From NCBI RefSeq assembly GCF_004011825.1, contig NZ_RKLO01000001.1, forward strand, positions 705,575 through 769,574: a DNA stretch of 64,000 bases. The letters are read 5' to 3'. Both the position numbers and the translations under genes were made by a program. Positions within the stretch are counted from its first letter, which is position 1, and each line of letters opens with the position of its first letter. The notes under the pieces were generated by a model. The model worked only from the letters and a program-made list of their open reading frames with translations. It was not told the DNA's origin and did no database searches. The DNA is from Rhodococcus xishaensis (lineage in GTDB: Bacteria; Actinomycetota; Actinomycetes; Mycobacteriales; Mycobacteriaceae). Positions 1-8,602 of this stretch are shown here, piece by piece.

Positions 1-94
1 TTGCGGGAGGGGGGGATGAACTCATCTGTATCTGTATCCCTTTGGTATCTCGGGACGGCTGAAGCGTCAGGGGGCAGCCTGGTCGTTCAGCTGG

Positions 95-706
95 CTAACG
101 GATGAAATAAATCGTGGCGAACAGGCCGATCCACACAATGTCGACGAAGTGCCAGTAGTACGAAACAACGATCGCCGCAGTGGCCTGTGCAGGCGTGAAC
201 TTGCTGACCTTGGTGCGGACGATCAAGAAGACGAACGCAATCAGACCACCGATGACGTGCAGGCCGTGGAAGCCGGTCGTCATGTAGAAGACCGAGCCGT
301 AGACGCTGCTCGAGATCGTGGTGCCGTCCTGCACCAGGGCGATGTACTCGTAGCCCTGGCCGAGCACGAAGAAGGTGCCCATCACGAGAGTGAGGATGTA
401 CCACCGCCGCAGGCCGTAGACGTCACCCCGCTCCGCAGCGAAGACGCCCATCTGGCAGGTGAAGGACGACGCGATCAGCACCAGCGTCACCGGCACGGCC
501 AACGCGAGGTTGAGATGGGTCGGCTCCGGCGGCCAGTTCCCATTCGCCTGCGCTCGTGCAACGAAATACATGGCGAAGAGCCCTGCGAAGAACATGAGCT
601 CGCTTGACAACCACACGATAGTGCCGACGCTGACCATGTTTGGCCGGTTCAGCGAGTGCACGCGCTGGGTGATTGCCGATCCTGAAGTCCCTACTGCGCT
701 CGTCAC
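95..706 (-). CDS. ctaE: Cytochrome c oxidase subunit III (aa3 type)
   Basis: The 203-residue integral membrane protein is subunit III of the aa3 cytochrome c oxidase, the terminal oxidase that reduces O2 with electrons passed from the bc1 complex. Five hydrophobic helices are visible, with family landmarks such as the SSELMFF segment near residue 35, the GFHGLHV segment in the fourth helix and [10 protein letters not shown] near the C-terminus. The length is typical of the short five-helix actinobacterial form. In relatives the next genes downstream on this strand are the qcrCAB genes, which would lie off the left edge. The stretch 1–94 after its stop holds no gene. Confidence 0.96.
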   Translation of the reverse strand: MTSAVGTSGSAITQRVHSLNRPNMVSVGTIVWLSSELMFFAGLFAMYFVARAQANGNWPPEPTHLNLALAVPVTLVLIASSFTCQMGVFAAERGDVYGLRRWYILTLVMGTFFVLGQGYEYIALVQDGTTISSSVYGSVFYMTTGFHGLHVIGGLIAFVFLIVRTKVSKFTPAQATAAIVVSYYWHFVDIVWIGLFATIYFIR

Positions 707-832
707 GCACTGAAGTATGACGCCTTGTCGTAAAAGGCGGTAATCCGGGTCCTAACTCAGTGCGTCTGAGCACGTCATAAGCCGTTCGACCGGGGTGGGC
801 GCCGTTCTCGGCCGACGTGACAATGTAGGCAC
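707..832. promoter_or_regulatory. Divergent intergenic region ctaE / unknown gene
   Basis: This 126-bp gap separates the leftward ctaE from the rightward small unknown gene, so it should hold both promoters. No strong promoter or operator pattern is recognisable by eye. Confidence 0.4.
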
Positions 833-1276
833 ATGGAACTCCGGCGCGGCATGGCTCGTTTGATAGGCGGAGTTCTGTCTCGACGCGCCCCGGCGCGACT
901 GGACCGCACCCGCTCCGACCTGGTCGTGGTGGTCTCGGGTTTCGACGATGCGGAGGCATGCTCTACGGCGCTCGAACGTGGCATCGAAGACGACCCGGTG
1001 TGGGTCGTGGACGCAGACGCCGTGCTCCGTCACCACCTGCGTCTGCCGGCCGACGCCGTCCGGGGCGTACTAGATATCGCGGCCCAGGACGGCTACGCGC
1101 CGACCAGTGCTCCGGAGTCGGTGGCAGACGGTGTCGTCGTGCTCCGGCTCGAACGGGTCCAGGTGCTCGATGCCTTGCATTGCTCGCAGGAGCGCTCCCG
1201 AATGGTGGGTCTGGCGCAGCGACACGGCGGCACAGCGCTCGGCTGGGAGGGGCTGCAGCCGCACGCGGCACCCTGA
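833..1276 (+). CDS. Conserved hypothetical protein, 147 aa
   Basis: This 147-residue protein has no recognised family. It starts at an ATG and has a basic N-terminus (several Arg in residues 4–26), then a mixed alpha/beta-looking body with the strand-like segment DLVVVVSGF near residue 30. There is no signal peptide, membrane helix or metal motif. Coding is supported by strong third-position GC and by its place between ctaE and trpD, with the next gene 78 bp away on the same strand. Co-transcription with trpD is possible but unproven. Function unknown. Confidence 0.7.
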   Translation: MELRRGMARLIGGVLSRRAPARLDRTRSDLVVVVSGFDDAEACSTALERGIEDDPVWVVDADAVLRHHLRLPADAVRGVLDIAAQDGYAPTSAPESVADGVVVLRLERVQVLDALHCSQERSRMVGLAQRHGGTALGWEGLQPHAAP

Positions 1277-1354
1277 CTCCGGGCGTCGCGCACTAGGCTG
1301 CGGTGCGACTAGGCTCCACCGAGCGGTCGGTGGGCGAATGGCAGGAGGGGTCGG

Positions 1355-2449
1355 ATGGTGCGGCGGTCGGCAGCACAAGGCATGGAGCGAGCGGCGGGCG
1401 CGACCGACCGGAGCTGGCCGGCCGTCCTCGGTGCGCTCACCGACGGCCGTGACCTCACCGCCGCCGATACCGCGTGGGCGATGGACGAGATCATGTCCGA
1501 CAACGCGACCTCCGCGCAGATCGCGGCCTTCGGCGTCGCCCTGAAGATGAAGGGCCCGACGCCGGCCGAGTTGCGAGGCCTCGCCGACTCGATGCTCGAG
1601 CACGCCCGCCAGGTGCCGGTCTCGTCGGACGTGGTCGACATCGTGGGCACCGGCGGCGATCGCTCGCACACGGTCAACATTTCGACAATGGCATCGATCG
1701 TCGTGGCTGCGTCCGGCCTCCGTGTCGTCAAGCACGGCAACCGGGCGGCGTCGTCGAAGAGCGGCGGCGCAGACGTCCTCGAGGCGCTCGGTGTGCACAT
1801 CAACCTCGGCGCGGCGGAGGTTGCGCGGTGCGTCGAGGAAGTCGGTATCGGCTTCTGCTTCGCCCCGGTCTTCCATCCGGCGCTGCGGTTCGCGGGAGCA
1901 CCGCGCAAGGAGATCGGTATCCCGACGGTGTTCAACGTTCTCGGGCCGCTGACCAACCCGGCGCGTCCGCGGGCGGGCCTGATCGGGTGCGCCTTCGATG
2001 ATCTCATCGAGGTGATCGCCGGCGTCATGGCCGAGCGCGGCAACTCCGCGCTGGTGGTGCGCGGCGACGATGGTCTCGACGAGCTGACGACGTCGACCAC
2101 GTCAGTGGTGTACGTCGTTTCCGGCGGCACGGTACGGCCGCAGAAGCTGGATCCGACCGACCTCGGCATTGCTCGGGTACCGCTCGAGGCCCTACGCGGC
2201 GGGGACGCGGCCGACAATGCTGTCGTCGCGCGCGGCATCTTCGCCGGCGACGAGGGGCCGGCGCGGGACGCGGTGCTGTTGAACGCGGCAGGCGCCATCG
2301 CGGCCTTCGACGGCCTCGAAGGTGACCTCGAGGAGGCGTTGGCGGCTGGAATGGAGAAGGCCGCCCGCGCGATCGATTCGGGGGCGGCGGGCGCGCTACT
2401 CGAGCGGTGGGCGGCCCTGACCACGGAACTCGCGGCCGCCGCCCACTGA
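1355..2449 (+). CDS. trpD: Anthranilate phosphoribosyltransferase
   Basis: TrpD transfers the phosphoribosyl group of PRPP to anthranilate, the second step of the tryptophan branch. The PRPP loop [14 protein letters not shown] lies at residues 98–111 and the anthranilate/phosphate segment [15 protein letters not shown] at 126–140; both are intact. The 364 residues match the family. The ATG at 1355 follows a GGAGGGG Shine-Dalgarno sequence with good spacing. It stands apart from other trp genes, as in M. tuberculosis, where trpD also neighbours ctaE. It converges on the Lrp-type gene only 21 bp away. Confidence 0.96.
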   Translation: MVRRSAAQGMERAAGATDRSWPAVLGALTDGRDLTAADTAWAMDEIMSDNATSAQIAAFGVALKMKGPTPAELRGLADSMLEHARQVPVSSDVVDIVGTGGDRSHTVNISTMASIVVAASGLRVVKHGNRAASSKSGGADVLEALGVHINLGAAEVARCVEEVGIGFCFAPVFHPALRFAGAPRKEIGIPTVFNVLGPLTNPARPRAGLIGCAFDDLIEVIAGVMAERGNSALVVRGDDGLDELTTSTTSVVYVVSGGTVRPQKLDPTDLGIARVPLEALRGGDAADNAVVARGIFAGDEGPARDAVLLNAAGAIAAFDGLEGDLEEALAAGMEKAARAIDSGAAGALLERWAALTTELAAAAH

Positions 2450-2470
2450 GCTCGGCGAGCAGAAAGGCGT

Positions 2471-2746
2471 CTACCCGCCGATCGAGAAGCCCGCTTCGAC
2501 GTCTGCGCTCGAGTACGACTGGAACGCAATGTGAGTCGCGGTCTTGACTACGCCCTGCACCCTGTTGATCCGTTCGGTGACGACCTCGGCGATCTGCGCA
2601 TGGTCACGCACCCTGACGATCGCGATCAGGTCGATGTCACCGGCACACGAATAGACTTCGGATACCCCGGCGAGATCTGCCACCGCCTGTGCGGTTTCGG
2701 GGATCCGGTCGGCCTCGGCGTGGATCAGGACGATGGCGTTGATCAT
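2471..2746 (-). CDS. Lrp/AsnC-type ligand-binding (RAM) domain protein
   Basis: This 91-residue protein consists of the effector-binding/oligomerisation domain of Lrp/AsnC regulators without the DNA-binding helix-turn-helix. Visible features are the N-terminal strand [11 protein letters not shown] and the segment [19 protein letters not shown] typical of the beta-alpha-beta-beta RAM fold. Stand-alone RAM proteins usually form ring oligomers that bind amino acids. Its ATG overlaps the stop codon of the upstream exonuclease gene (ATGA, 2743–2746), so the two are probably translationally coupled. Confidence 0.9.
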   Translation of the reverse strand: MINAIVLIHAEADRIPETAQAVADLAGVSEVYSCAGDIDLIAIVRVRDHAQIAEVVTERINRVQGVVKTATHIAFQSYSSADVEAGFSIGG

Positions 2747-4566
2747 CTCGCTCCTTCAACGTTCTGACGTTCGTCGAACACGGCGTTCTTACGTTCGTCG
2801 AACACGGCGTTCTTACGTTCGTCGAACACAGTAGGCGGTTGGGCGAGCGGCCGGGCGGCGCGGGCGAGTGTGCACCATTTCTCCCACGACCCCGCCCCGT
2901 GGACGGGTTCGCGATATCCGTGGCTGGTCTGCACGATCCGCACGCCGTCGTCGCCGAGCCACGAGGCTATGAGCGCGAGTTCCTCGGGAGAAGCGCCCCT
3001 GAAGGGGGTCGCTTCGGGGAGGACTGTCTCGGCGGACGCGACCAGTGCCTGGACCACCGGCATCGGTGCGACTCCGCGTCGTGCGACGCCTGCGGAGGCC
3101 AGGCGTCCAGCCCGGATGACGGCGAGTTCCCAGCCACCGTCCCCGGCTGGGCGGGCGGCGACGAGCTCGTCGACCGCGGCGAGCGAGGCAAGCCGCTGCA
3201 TGCGCCGCAGAGCGAGACCGAGGGCGGCGAGCCGGTCGCGCAGACGCGCAGCGCCCTCGAACAGTTCACGCGCCACGAGTTGGTCGATTCGGTCGCGCAC
3301 GCGATGTAGCGGCGTATCGTCCGTGCCGCGCAGGAGCGCACGTGCGAGTTCCGGTGCGACCTGGTAGGCGTTCTCCTCGTCGGCGACGGCGGGGCAACCA
3401 CCGATCTCCCGTGGCGGGCACTTGGGCCCGTGGCGTTGCCCCTTCCCGATTCTGGAGGTGCAGGTCCGCAGGCCGCAGTGTTCGGCGATCGTCAATGCGG
3501 CGTCGAGGGCGTCGGCGCGGGAGCGGAAGGGGCCCAGCGAATCGGCCGTTGGGGTACGGACGACTGACAGACGGGGGAACGCCTCCGTGGTGAGGGTGAT
3601 CCACCATCCCCGCAGAGGAAACTTGGATCGTCGGTTGTAGGGCGGCGTGTGAGCGCTGAGCAGCCGAAGCTCGCGGACTCCTGCCTCGAGAGCGTGCGCG
3701 CACTCGACGTGGTCGATACGACTGGCGAGCGCCACCATCTCTTTCATCCGGGCGCGCGTCTCCGCACCGGTGAAGTAGGTGCGGACCCGGCGGCGGAGGT
3801 CGACGGCGGTGCCGACGTAGAGCACCTCGTCCGAGGGGCCGCGGAAGAGATAGACGCCGGGGGTTCGGGGCAAATGGCTCGCAAGGGTGCGCTTCGCGCG
3901 CTGCTCCCTCGACGCCCGTGGTAGGTAGTCGAGGAGTTCGGGCAGGCTCTGCACGCCCTGGTTGCCTACCCGCCCGATGAGGGCATGGAGGACGTCGACG
4001 GTGGCTCGGGCGTCGTCGAGGGCGCGGTGGGTCGGGGTGGTGTCGGCGCCGAGCAGCGGCGCCAAGACCGAGAGTTTGACGGACGGAGCTTCGTCACGGC
4101 TGAGTATCCGACGTGCAAGCTTGACCGTGCACAGCACCTGGAAACGAGGCCACGGGATGCCGGCGCGGGTCGCGGCCGCCTTCAGGAACCCGACGTCGAA
4201 ACCGGCGTTGTGGGCGACAAGCACGCTGCCGCGCGCGAACTCGAGAAAGGTCGGTAGAACGACGTCGATCCGGGGTGCGCCGCGCACCATGGCTGTCGTG
4301 ATTCCCGTGATCTCGACGATGTGCGGCGGAATCCCCCGCCCCGGGTCGATGAGGGTGCCCAGTTCGCCGAGGACCTCCCCGCCTCGGACCTTGACGGCGC
4401 CGATCTCGGTGATCGCGTCGGTCGCGGCGCTGCCCCCCGTGGTTTCGAGGTCGACAACCACGAAGGTGACTTCACGCAGTGGTGCATCCAGCTCGTCGAG
4501 GGCCAGCTGACCGTCGTGGGCGCTGTCGGCGGGCTGTGCTCTCACGCCGGGAGACAGTAGACGCAC
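2743..4566 (-). CDS. DEDD 3'-5' exonuclease fused to a GIY-YIG (UvrC/Cho-like) endonuclease domain
   Basis: The 607-residue protein joins two nuclease domains. Residues about 33–200 form a DnaQ/epsilon-like DEDDh exonuclease: D39 and E41 in FVVVDLETT, and HRALDDA near residue 180–186. Residues about 232–310 form a GIY-YIG domain (GVYL 237–240, LYVG 249–252) as in UvrC and Cho, followed by a UvrC-like cysteine-containing region. It matches the M. tuberculosis Rv2191 type; a role in DNA repair is inferred. The C-terminal tail carries a repeated octapeptide (FDERKNAV) encoded by a 24-bp tandem repeat, which is unusual. It is coupled to the downstream Lrp-type gene. Confidence 0.93.
   Translation of the reverse strand: MRLLSPGVRAQPADSAHDGQLALDELDAPLREVTFVVVDLETTGGSAATDAITEIGAVKVRGGEVLGELGTLIDPGRGIPPHIVEITGITTAMVRGAPRIDVVLPTFLEFARGSVLVAHNAGFDVGFLKAAATRAGIPWPRFQVLCTVKLARRILSRDEAPSVKLSVLAPLLGADTTPTHRALDDARATVDVLHALIGRVGNQGVQSLPELLDYLPRASREQRAKRTLASHLPRTPGVYLFRGPSDEVLYVGTAVDLRRRVRTYFTGAETRARMKEMVALASRIDHVECAHALEAGVRELRLLSAHTPPYNRRSKFPLRGWWITLTTEAFPRLSVVRTPTADSLGPFRSRADALDAALTIAEHCGLRTCTSRIGKGQRHGPKCPPREIGGCPAVADEENAYQVAPELARALLRGTDDTPLHRVRDRIDQLVARELFEGAARLRDRLAALGLALRRMQRLASLAAVDELVAARPAGDGGWELAVIRAGRLASAGVARRGVAPMPVVQALVASAETVLPEATPFRGASPEELALIASWLGDDGVRIVQTSHGYREPVHGAGSWEKWCTLARAARPLAQPPTVFDERKNAVFDERKNAVFDERQNVEGAR
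2767..2829. repeat. 24-bp tandem repeat inside the exonuclease 3' end
   Basis: Two perfect 24-bp copies (2767–2790 and 2791–2814) are followed by a 15-bp partial third copy (2815–2829). Each contains the 11-bp palindrome GTTCGTCGAAC. On the minus strand the unit reads in frame and gives the repeated octapeptide at the C-terminus of the exonuclease. Confidence 0.95.
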
Positions 4567-4976
4567 CCACCGACAGCGCCGCGGGGCAGTTTTCGGCGAA
4601 GAGAGACGAGCATCACAGTGTTCGATTCAGGTTCTCGGTACCGGAGATCGATTTCGGCGTGGCCGCACACGCGCGGAGTCGCGGAATCCAGAGCGGGTGT
4701 CCCGGGGGCGCCTGTCGGTATCCGTCCATGACCTGTGCCGACGTGTCCGTCCGCGGTACCGGGTCGGGCACACGCATCATGCGTGCAGCGCGCCATGCGA
4801 GGAGTAGCGGACCGGTTGTTATCCCGTTGTGATCTTGAGTCGGGTCCTTGCGGGAGTGACCTATAACACGCGCGAACACGCGAAACACCCTGGCTCAGGT
4901 CGACATGACGGAGATGCTTTCGTAATCTTTTCGAGACCTAGCGAAGTCTTGTCGCTCGACCTTGGAGCGGCGTCGC
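4567..4976. promoter_or_regulatory. Divergent regulatory region upstream of the first NlpC/P60 gene
   Basis: This stretch of about 410 bp lies between the leftward exonuclease gene and the riboswitch. No gene is supported in it. It must hold the promoter of the riboswitch-led transcript. Near its right end (4921–4948) is a 28-bp element that is repeated upstream of the second NlpC/P60 gene. Confidence 0.5.
4921..4948 (+). promoter_or_regulatory. 28-bp element shared with the second NlpC/P60 gene (copy 1)
   Basis: This element (core GTAATCTTTTCGAGACCT) matches 5935–5962 at 23 of 28 positions. Both copies sit upstream of a peptidoglycan hydrolase gene, so a common regulator or promoter element is likely. 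The GTAA(C/T) start recalls binding sites of the MtrA response regulator, which controls such genes in relatives, but that assignment is inference. Confidence 0.55.
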
Positions 4977-5135
4977 TGGGGCCGCCTAATCGGATCCTCC
5001 TCGGAGGGACGAACCGGGAACCCACCTTTCCAAATTGGGGTGAATCCCGCCGGAGCCGCATCCGCGGTGCCGGTCGGTAGGGCTGATCTTCCCAGCCCGA
5101 ACCCGTCAGCTAACCCGGTCGGCGTACGAACGGAA
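4977..5135 (+). ncRNA. ydaO/yuaA-type c-di-AMP riboswitch
   Basis: The leader carries hallmark conserved blocks of the ydaO class in order: GGGAACCCA near 5018, GGGGTGAATCCC near 5037–5048, GTAGGGCTGATC near 5078, and CCCGAACCCGTCAGCTAAC near 5097–5116. In actinobacteria this class senses cyclic di-AMP and commonly precedes NlpC/P60 and Rpf cell-wall hydrolase genes, repressing them when the ligand is abundant. The hydrolase gene starts about 20–40 bp after the element. The exact ends are estimated. Confidence 0.88.
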
Positions 5136-5153
5136 GAAACGGAGTTCTTTACC

Positions 5154-5777
5154 GTGGCGTCAAAAGCTTTCAAACGTTCAGCACAACGCGCAGCCGTCGC
5201 CGGCGCACTCGCCGTCGGAGCTGTCTCGGCCTCCGCGGCACCCGCACTCGCCGAACCGATCAGCGTCCCCGGCGTCGGCCCGATCGAAATCCCGGGTGTC
5301 ACCCAGAAACAGGTCGACGACGCGATCGCGACCTTCGCCCCCGCGCTCGGCCAGGGCATGGACACAGGAAATCCCGCCCCAGCCCAGGCTGCCCCAGTCA
5401 CTCCCGCCCCGGCTCCGCAGGCGCCCGTCACCAGCACCGCGGAAAGGGCTGTCAAGGCCGCCGAAACCAAGCTCGGTGCCCCCTACGTGTACGGTGCGGC
5501 CGGCCCGAACGCCTTCGACTGCTCGGGTCTGGTGCAGTGGGCCTACAAGCAGGCCGGGCTGGACCTCCCTCGCACCAGCTACGACCAGGCCGCCGTGGGC
5601 GTTCCGGTCTCGCAGAACAACCTTCAGGTCGGCGACGTGGTTTCGTTCTACGGCGGGGGCCACTCGGGCATCTACGCCGGGAACGGAAACGTCATCCACG
5701 CCTCCACGTCGGGGCAGCCGGTCAAGATGTCGCCGGTCTCGGCGATGCCGTTCGACGGTGCACGTCGTTACGTGTGA
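5154..5777 (+). CDS. Secreted NlpC/P60 peptidoglycan hydrolase under a c-di-AMP riboswitch
   Basis: This 207-residue secreted protein has a Sec signal peptide (basic KAFKRSAQR, hydrophobic core, cleavage likely after AAPALA near residue 30). A short Pro/Ala linker leads to an NlpC/P60 cysteine peptidase domain that cleaves within peptidoglycan stem peptides. The catalytic residues are Cys123 in FDCSGLV, His170 in GHSGIYAG and His182 in VIHAST. The GTG at 5154 was chosen because it directly begins the signal peptide and lies after the riboswitch; an in-frame extension upstream would translate the riboswitch itself. It resembles the RipB/RipD size class without the coiled coil. Confidence 0.93.
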   Translation: MASKAFKRSAQRAAVAGALAVGAVSASAAPALAEPISVPGVGPIEIPGVTQKQVDDAIATFAPALGQGMDTGNPAPAQAAPVTPAPAPQAPVTSTAERAVKAAETKLGAPYVYGAAGPNAFDCSGLVQWAYKQAGLDLPRTSYDQAAVGVPVSQNNLQVGDVVSFYGGGHSGIYAGNGNVIHASTSGQPVKMSPVSAMPFDGARRYV

Positions 5778-5798
5778 TTCGTAGGGGATTCACGCATC

Positions 5799-5828
5799 GG
5801 GCGGGTCCGACCTGGGTTGGATCCGCCC
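5799..5828 (+). terminator. Hairpin after the first NlpC/P60 gene
   Basis: A 10-bp stem (5799–5808 with 5819–5828, one G·T pair) with a 10-nt loop lies 21 bp after the stop codon. The U-tract is poor, so it may be a weak terminator or a 3'-end stabiliser. Confidence 0.5.
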
Positions 5829-5866
5829 GGCGCGCGCGGTGGGTTGTTCATCGTGGGTGCTCAACG

Positions 5867-5908
5867 CTCGGCTGGAAACCCGAAACTCTCGGCTAGAAAC
5901 CCAACTTT
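5867..5908. repeat. 21-bp tandem repeat upstream of the RipA-like gene
   Basis: Two 21-bp units (5867–5887 and 5888–5908) share the core CTCGGCT(G/A)GAAACCC. The period equals two helical turns, so a protein bound to both would sit on the same face of the DNA. An inverted pair ACCCGAAA (5878–5885) / TTTCGGGT (5906–5913) overlaps it. It may be an operator for the downstream hydrolase gene. Confidence 0.6.
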
Positions 5909-5934
5909 CGGGTAGACACGGACAAACGGGATTC

Positions 5935-5962
5935 CGTAACCTATTCGAGACCTTCCGGAGTC
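5935..5962 (+). promoter_or_regulatory. 28-bp element shared with the first NlpC/P60 gene (copy 2)
   Basis: This is the second copy of the element at 4921–4948 (core GTAACCTATTCGAGACCT), 52 bp before the chosen start of the RipA-like gene. Conservation between two promoters with otherwise different sequence suggests a shared regulatory site. Confidence 0.55.
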
Positions 5963-6013
5963 CATCGCTGGTGCGCGGTGGAGACGAATGCAGAAACGGA
6001 GAGTCGCGCAACT

Positions 6014-7078
6014 GTGTTCGACCGTAAGCCGTCGCTCAATATGAAGCGCTCGATGTGTACCGCCCTGGCGGCGGGAGTGCTCTCCCTGACCATCGTGGGA
6101 CTGCCCGCCTCCTCGGCCGGGGCGGATCCTGTCCTGAACAATCCGACCGCCGCTTTGGAGCAACTCGCTGAACTGTCGCGCGAGTCCGAGCAGACCACCG
6201 AGGCCCTGCACGACGCGCAGATCGAACTCGACAACAAGCAGGCGGCGCAGCGCGACGCCGAGGCTCGACTCGCCAGCGACCAGGAGGCGCTCGCCGCCGC
6301 GCAGGCCGGTATGGACCAGTTTCGCCCCGTCGTGAACAAGCTCGTAGCGGCGAACTATCAGGGTGCCCGCACCAACCGCCTGTTCGCGATCATGGTCAGC
6401 GATTCGCCGCAGCAGCTGCTGGACCAGATGACGGCGCTCGATGCGATCTCCAACGAGACGTCGAAGGCGGTCGCGCAATTCAAGCAGGCCACATCCGACG
6501 CCGAGGCGGCCGCCGAGGCTTCGCGGGAATCTGCGGATGCGGCGCGCGCGGCCACCGAAGAGGCCAAGCGCGTGAGCGACGAACTGCAGAACAAGCAGAG
6601 TGAACTGCAGACCCAGATCGACTCGGTCATGCAGGCGTTCGACCGGCTCACCGATGCCGAGCGCGCGCAGTTGGCAGGCACGACGTTCCCACCCGGGATC
6701 GACGCCGAACGCATCCTTGCGAACCTCCCTCCGGGATCGGGGTCCGAGGCTCTACAGGCTGGATTGACCCAGGTCGGCAAGCCCTACAGCTGGGGGGCGA
6801 CCGGGCCGGACGCCTACGACTGTTCGGGCCTGGTGGTGTGGTCCTACCAGCAGATCGGCAAGACCCTGCCGCGGTCGAGTCAGGCACAGGTGCAAGGCGG
6901 CGTGCCCGTGGACAAGAGCGAACTGCAGCCCGGCGACATCGTGGCCTTCTACGAGGACGCATCGCACGTCGGCATCTATGCCGGCGACGGCTACGTCTTG
7001 CACGCGTCGACGTATGGCACGCCGGTCAAGGTAGCTCCCATGGCAGCGATGCCGTTCTACGGCGCTCGCCGCTACTGA
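6014..7078 (+). CDS. RipA-like secreted NlpC/P60 endopeptidase with N-terminal coiled coil
   Basis: This 354-residue secreted peptidoglycan hydrolase is of the Rv2190c/RipA type. A signal peptide ends near SSAGADP (about residue 36). A long Ala/Glu/Gln-rich coiled coil (about residues 45–225) probably regulates or localises the enzyme. The C-terminal NlpC/P60 domain has Cys270 (YDCSGLV), His318 (SHVGIYAG) and His330 (LHAST). The GTG at 6014 was chosen; an in-frame ATG at 6041 is an alternative. It has no riboswitch, unlike its neighbour, but shares a 28-bp upstream element with it. It is the syntenic counterpart of Rv2190c next to the Rv2191-type gene. Confidence 0.9.
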   Translation: MFDRKPSLNMKRSMCTALAAGVLSLTIVGLPASSAGADPVLNNPTAALEQLAELSRESEQTTEALHDAQIELDNKQAAQRDAEARLASDQEALAAAQAGMDQFRPVVNKLVAANYQGARTNRLFAIMVSDSPQQLLDQMTALDAISNETSKAVAQFKQATSDAEAAAEASRESADAARAATEEAKRVSDELQNKQSELQTQIDSVMQAFDRLTDAERAQLAGTTFPPGIDAERILANLPPGSGSEALQAGLTQVGKPYSWGATGPDAYDCSGLVVWSYQQIGKTLPRSSQAQVQGGVPVDKSELQPGDIVAFYEDASHVGIYAGDGYVLHASTYGTPVKVAPMAAMPFYGARRY

Positions 7079-7191
7079 GCACGAAACGAGGCCCCGGTAT
7101 TCATCCGATGCGCCAGCGGTGGATCGGTCCGGTACCCCCGATCCAACGGGTCGCGGGCCTTTCGGGGTGAGCGACTCCTACACTGTCGGAC

Positions 7192-8559
7192 GTGTCGGCC
7201 GACCATCACCCTCCGAGTCCCGCGCCGAAGCGGCGTGTGCGTCGGTGGGAATGGGTGGCCCTGGCAGGTCTCGCGGTCGCGGTCGCGCTCGTGCTCTCGC
7301 TGACCGCATTCGACCATCGTCCCGGGGAGCCCGGCGTGGGCGGTGCCACGTCGATCGGCAATCCGTACGAGGACGGTCGACGCGTCGGCGCTCAGGAAGT
7401 GCTCGACCAGTGGGCCCGGGCGGTGCGTTCGGGTGATACCGCTGCACTGCCGGACCTTTTCGATCCTGCGGCCACACCAGGTTTCCTCGACGCGGAGATC
7501 CGGCGCGCGAAAAACGCCGCACAGGTTCCGTTCTCCGAATTCGGGTACGACATCGGATCCGAACCCGAGCAACCTGTCCCTCCCGAACTGGCCGACGAAC
7601 TCGGAGCGTCCGACGTGTGGGCACCGACGGTGTACCTCCGCTATGCGATCGCTGGCGCGGACACCCAGCCGACACGCAAGCCAGTGGCGCTCGTCCTGGC
7701 ACGACGGGGGGACACGTGGAAGCTTGTCAGCGACTCCGGTCTTCCCGGTTCCCAACGCGAAACCTGGCGAGGACCTTGGGATTTCGGGCCAGTTGTCGTA
7801 CGTGATGTGCCCGGTGCCGACGGACGGTCATCGGTCGTCCTCGGCCATCCAGCGCAATCCGAGATGGTCGATCTGATCGCCACTGAACTCGCTGACGCGG
7901 TCGACGAGGTGAGCCAGGTATGGGGTGAGGACTGGCCGCGCCGCGCCGTCGTGTTCGTCGCAGCTTCCGAGGCGGAGTTCGAGTCGCTCGTGGGAACGTC
8001 CTACAGCGGTTCGGACGTCGCGGCGGTGGCGGTTTCGGACGCCGTCGACCGTCGGTCGGGGACCGTGTCCGGGCAGCGGATCGTGTTCAGCCCGGAGTCG
8101 GCCGACCGCCTTACCGACATCACCCGAGTCGCCGTGCTGCGGCATGAACTGACCCACGTCGCCGCACGCGTGGTCACCGAGGACGGATCACCGATGTGGA
8201 TTCTCGAGGGCTACGCGGATTACGTCGGCTACCGCGGTATCGAGTCGACGTTCGGGGCTGTCGCGCCGACCCTTGCAGCGTCGGTGGCCGCGGGCGCGCC
8301 TCCGACGTCACTTCCCACGGACAAGGACTTCCACGCCGGTGGTGACACCGCCCGCCTGGCCTACGAATCAGCCTGGTCTCTGGCGATTTTCGTCGCGAGC
8401 GAGTACGGGGAGGCTCGACTCGGGGAGATGTACCGTGACCTGGCGCAGGGAGAGATGACAGCGGCCCAGTTCGACGACCGAATCCACGAAGTGCTCGGCA
8501 TGAGCGCCGACGAACTGGTTCATTCTTGGAGCACGTGGGTCAGCAAGCAGGTGCTGTGA
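7192..8559 (+). CDS. Membrane-anchored HExxH metallopeptidase-like protein
   Basis: The 455-residue protein starts at GTG and has a short cytoplasmic N-terminus followed by one transmembrane helix (about residues 22–42, ALAGLAVAVALVLSL). An external NTF2-like region comes next, then a peptidase MA-like domain. The zinc motif HELTH (318–322) and a third ligand candidate, Glu339 in WILEGYADY, give a gluzincin HExxH…E arrangement. The active site looks complete, so it is probably an extracytoplasmic metallopeptidase; its substrate is unknown. It sits between a peptidoglycan hydrolase and pimB' and may serve the cell envelope. Confidence 0.82.
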   Translation: MSADHHPPSPAPKRRVRRWEWVALAGLAVAVALVLSLTAFDHRPGEPGVGGATSIGNPYEDGRRVGAQEVLDQWARAVRSGDTAALPDLFDPAATPGFLDAEIRRAKNAAQVPFSEFGYDIGSEPEQPVPPELADELGASDVWAPTVYLRYAIAGADTQPTRKPVALVLARRGDTWKLVSDSGLPGSQRETWRGPWDFGPVVVRDVPGADGRSSVVLGHPAQSEMVDLIATELADAVDEVSQVWGEDWPRRAVVFVAASEAEFESLVGTSYSGSDVAAVAVSDAVDRRSGTVSGQRIVFSPESADRLTDITRVAVLRHELTHVAARVVTEDGSPMWILEGYADYVGYRGIESTFGAVAPTLAASVAAGAPPTSLPTDKDFHAGGDTARLAYESAWSLAIFVASEYGEARLGEMYRDLAQGEMTAAQFDDRIHEVLGMSADELVHSWSTWVSKQVL

Positions 8560-8602
8560 CCCTGGCTCGAGGTGCCGGGGCCTGGGCGAATACGGTGGAT
8601 GC

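Noticed and set aside
2767-2829. Possible LexA sites in the GTTCGTCGAAC repeats
   Set aside because: The half-sites are in the opposite order (GTTCG…CGAAC) with a 1-bp centre, so they do not match TCGAAC-N4-GTTCGA.
4962-5153. N-terminal extension of the first NlpC/P60 gene
   Set aside because: The 64 extra codons would be riboswitch sequence; the signal peptide starts at GTG 5154.
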